A program made the position numbers and the translations under genes. The notes under the pieces are model-generated. The model worked only from the letters and a program-made list of their open reading frames with translations, did no database searches and was not told the DNA's origin. A stretch of DNA of 64,000 nt from Ottowia thiooxydans DSM 14619 (GTDB lineage Bacteria; Pseudomonadota; Gammaproteobacteria; Burkholderiales; Burkholderiaceae_C): positions 1 to 64,000 of the forward strand of contig NZ_AUGX01000020.1 in assembly GCF_000422885.1 (NCBI RefSeq). The letters are read 5' to 3'. This document shows positions 61,828 to 64,000 of this stretch, in pieces (within the stretch, counting starts at the first letter, position 1; the number at the start of each line of letters is the position of its first letter).

Positions 61828-62754
61828 TCAGGCGATGCGCGCAAGCGTGGCTTGTTGCTGCTGGCGGAAGATGCTCGGGCTCAGTCCGCGCAACTGGCGG
61901 AAGCGGCGGGAGAAGTACGCCTCGTCCTCAAAGCCCACACGCACGGCGATTTCGGAAATAGGCCGATCAGTGGTTGCCAGCATACGGCAGGCAAGGTCCA
62001 TCCTCCGCGCGGTAACGATCTCTACAAACGTATTTCCCGTCTCGCGCTTGAGAAGGTGCGCGAGGTAACTCGGCGAGAGGAAGGCTGCCGCCGCCGCATC
62101 GCTCAAAGTGATTGGCTCAGCCAGATGAGCACGGATGTACCGGCTAACACGTGCCAGCGAGGCGCGCCGGCTGCCAGTCAATAGGTTTTGGGTTGCTAGC
62201 CGCTGCAACGCGGCATCCCAGCGGCGACAAACCAAGCCAATCAGGCGGGTCAGATCTGCGCGGATGAATTCAGTGGCGTAGAAGCCTCCCTGCTGTTGCT
62301 CTTTCAACATGCGCGCACACAGCAACGCCGCTTCCTGAAGTTCCGCACCTTCGAGCATGAAGTCCATGTGCTCCTGGTACATGAAGGGCGCAAGCTCAGG
62401 CAACTCGCCTAAAGGAAGGTCCTCAAGCTCCAGCAAGTTCAGAGAGCTCTCTGGGCGCAGGAAGCCCAGCCGGTAGTTGATCAGGAAAAAATCACCGCCC
62501 TCCACATGGTCGATGCGGTGCATGCGCATGGGCAGAATGAAGCTGACGGTGCCCGGCCGAATGGGAAGGGTGGTTGCCCCGAGCGTTTGCTGAGTACTGC
62601 CGGCCAGATTGACATGGATCTGGAAGTAGTCATGCCTATGCAGCGGCGGCTGCGGCATCTCGGTGGAGCCACTGTCGCGAATCAGGAAAGCGCCGGTGGG
62701 CAAGAAATCGTCGCTGCGATTCGTTCTTGTCGCAACGGTTGCTGATTTAGCCAT
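61828..62754 (-). CDS. AraC-family transcription regulator, 308 aa
   Basis: An N-terminal cupin-like sensor part (about 25-130; LHRHDYFQIHVNLAG, RPGTVSFILPMRMHRID) is followed by two helix-turn-helix motifs (about 205-300): ITLSDAAAAAFLSPSYLAHLLK and ISEIAVRVGFEDEAYFSRRF. I take the ATG at 62754 (MAKSAT) after AGGG; ATGs at 62772 and 62781 are possible. It lies 130 bp before the solute-receptor operon on the same strand and is its probable regulator. Confidence 0.9.
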   Translation of the reverse strand: MAKSATVATRTNRSDDFLPTGAFLIRDSGSTEMPQPPLHRHDYFQIHVNLAGSTQQTLGATTLPIRPGTVSFILPMRMHRIDHVEGGDFFLINYRLGFLRPESSLNLLELEDLPLGELPELAPFMYQEHMDFMLEGAELQEAALLCARMLKEQQQGGFYATEFIRADLTRLIGLVCRRWDAALQRLATQNLLTGSRRASLARVSRYIRAHLAEPITLSDAAAAAFLSPSYLAHLLKRETGNTFVEIVTARRMDLACRMLATTDRPISEIAVRVGFEDEAYFSRRFRQLRGLSPSIFRQQQQATLARIA

Positions 62755-62889
62755 CCCGGCCCTTCCGTTCATCCCGCGCAAGCAAGAAACCAGTCCCGCT
62801 GCACACGGGCTTTCTGGATCTTGCTCGGGCGAGGAGGGGGCTCATTCAGCGTTGTTCCCGGGAAGGTTTCGACTCCACCGGTGCAACGC

Positions 62890-64000
62890 TCAAGCGCTTC
62901 GCCGCGCCGCTGCCTCTGCCACTGAAAGCGCCGTCATGTTGACCAGCCTGCGCACCGTGGCTGAAGGCGTCAACACATGGGCTGGCGCTGCTGTGCCCAG
63001 CAGCATGGGTCCAATCGTCACACCATGGCCCACCGTGATCTTGAGCACGTTGAACAAGATGTTGGCTGCGTCCAGATTGGGGCACACCAGCAGGTTGGCT
63101 TCGCCAGTGAGCGTGCTATCTGCCACCGCGCGGTCGCGCAGGACGGAAGACAATGCCGTGTCGCCATGCATTTCACCATCGCACTCGATATCGGGTGCGA
63201 GTTCGCGGAACAGATCGCGGGCACGCCGCATCTTGAGTGCCGACCCACGCTTGGAGGTGCCGAAATTGGAGTGCGAGAGGAATGCCACCTTGGGTGGCAG
63301 GCCGAAGTTCTCCACTTCTTTGGCTGCCATTTTTGCGATGGCGGCCAGCAGCTCGGCGCTGGGGTCTTCATTGACGTAGGTGTCGGTCATGAACAGCGTG
63401 CGGTCTTCCAGCATCAGCGCGTTCAACGTGGCCAGGCCGGGCGCACCAGGTTCCACACCGATGATGGATTCGATGTGCTCCAGGTGCTGATCGAATCGCC
63501 CCAGTGTTCCGCACAGCATGGCATCGGCATCGCCCAGGTGCACCATCAGCGCGGCGATGATGGTGCTGGAGCGGCGTACTGCCGCCTTGGCCACTTCAGT
63601 GGTCACCCCATTGCGCCCCATCAGGCCGTGATAGGTTTCCCAGTACTGCCGAAAGCGTGGATCATCATCTGGGTTGACGTTTTCAACGTCTTTCCCCAGG
63701 CGGATGCGCAGACCGGCTTTCAGAATGCGTTGTTCGATAACCGCAGGGCGGCCGATGAGGATGGGCAGAGCCAGGTTATCGTCCACCGCGATCTGGGCTG
63801 CGCGCAGCACGCGCTCATCTTCACCTTCCGCATAGGCCACGCGCTTTTGCGCCTTCGGCACTGCTTTCGCGGCCGCAAACACCGGCTGCATCACCATGCC
63901 GGTTTGATAGACAAAGCGGCCCAGGCTGGCGCGGTAAGCATCCATGTCTTCGATTGGCCGTGTGGCCACGCCAGAAGCGACCGCTGCTTCTGCCACGGCG
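62890..64000 (-). CDS. maeB: NADP-dependent malic enzyme (MaeB type), phosphotransacetylase-like C-terminal part, cut by window edge
   Basis: About 370 residues are visible and the frame stays open at the right edge. GEDERVLRAAQIAVDDNLALPILIG and the phosphotransacetylase-like domain (STIIAALMVHLGDADAMLCG, FLSHSNFGTSKRGSALKM, GPMLLGTAAPAHVLTPSATV) make up the C-terminal half of long malic enzymes. The opening DMDAYRASLGRFVYQTGMVMQPVF fits the junction after the malic domain. A stand-alone phosphate acetyltransferase is less likely because of this junction. MaeB-type enzymes decarboxylate malate to pyruvate with NADP. Confidence 0.85.
   Translation of the reverse strand, partial: AVAEAAVASGVATRPIEDMDAYRASLGRFVYQTGMVMQPVFAAAKAVPKAQKRVAYAEGEDERVLRAAQIAVDDNLALPILIGRPAVIEQRILKAGLRIRLGKDVENVNPDDDPRFRQYWETYHGLMGRNGVTTEVAKAAVRRSSTIIAALMVHLGDADAMLCGTLGRFDQHLEHIESIIGVEPGAPGLATLNALMLEDRTLFMTDTYVNEDPSAELLAAIAKMAAKEVENFGLPPKVAFLSHSNFGTSKRGSALKMRRARDLFRELAPDIECDGEMHGDTALSSVLRDRAVADSTLTGEANLLVCPNLDAANILFNVLKITVGHGVTIGPMLLGTAAPAHVLTPSATVRRLVNMTALSVAEAAARRSA

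Overview
The window reads as chromosomal DNA of a betaproteobacterium of the order Burkholderiales, most like the family Comamonadaceae. The reasons are gene-order signatures (pilB-pilC-pilD-coaE-zapD-yacG; secA-argJ-AAA ATPase-mutT; ispB opposite rplU-rpmA-obgE-proB; rppH-proS), a BpH3-type short H-NS protein, an IPTL-CTERM sorting signal, a Bug/TctC-type solute receptor, and dense intergenic repeats. The species cannot be named from the sequence alone. I saw no rRNA, tRNA, CRISPR array or prophage.

Layout. 1-4.6 kb is accessory: a cut-off IS5-family transposase, a metzincin-type metalloprotease with a tiny partner protein, several repeats, and a small exported protein with a molybdopterin-oxidoreductase fold. 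4.6-11 kb is housekeeping (dciA-like, secA, argJ, DUF815 ATPase, mutT). 11.7-17.3 kb is a minus-strand block (pilB, pilC, pilD, coaE, zapD, yacG). 17.6-21.3 kb holds a class I polyphosphate kinase 2, an exported unknown and ispB. 21.5-28.6 kb holds rplU, rpmA, obgE, proB, a CNP1-like protein, rppH and proS. 28.6-41.9 kb is a mix of envelope and stress genes (lytic transglycosylase, two CNNM/CBS proteins, DUF937-OmpA protein, glutaredoxin, H-NS-like, apaH, DUF445, rhlE-like helicase, ypfJ-like protease, pcp, dcd).

42.1-47.4 kb is the most unusual coding region. An IPTL-CTERM protein faces a four-gene minus-strand operon: a fatty-acid-hydroxylase-type enzyme, a membrane fatty-acid desaturase, a fusion of a ketoacyl synthase III with a heme-oxygenase-like diiron oxidase domain, and an unknown protein. 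Together these suggest synthesis of a modified lipid that I cannot name. 47.6-53.6 kb is a BMP-type nucleoside ABC importer interrupted by a small opposite-strand secreted-protein gene. 54.4-64 kb holds mltB, a patZ-like acetyltransferase, a sugar-acid-type catabolic operon (solute receptor, enolase-superfamily enzyme, FAH-family hydrolase) with an AraC regulator, and the phosphotransacetylase part of a malic enzyme cut by the right edge.

The second notable theme is repeats. A structured element of up to about 640 bp (family A here) occurs six times, always between genes. Its stems are kept by compensatory base changes between copies, and a 14-bp palindromic module appears at different places inside it. 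Other families are a 110-150 bp GC-rich hairpin element (B, three copies), a REP-like element (C, three copies), and MITE-like elements with terminal inverted repeats near 22.2, 32.7 and 41.0 kb.
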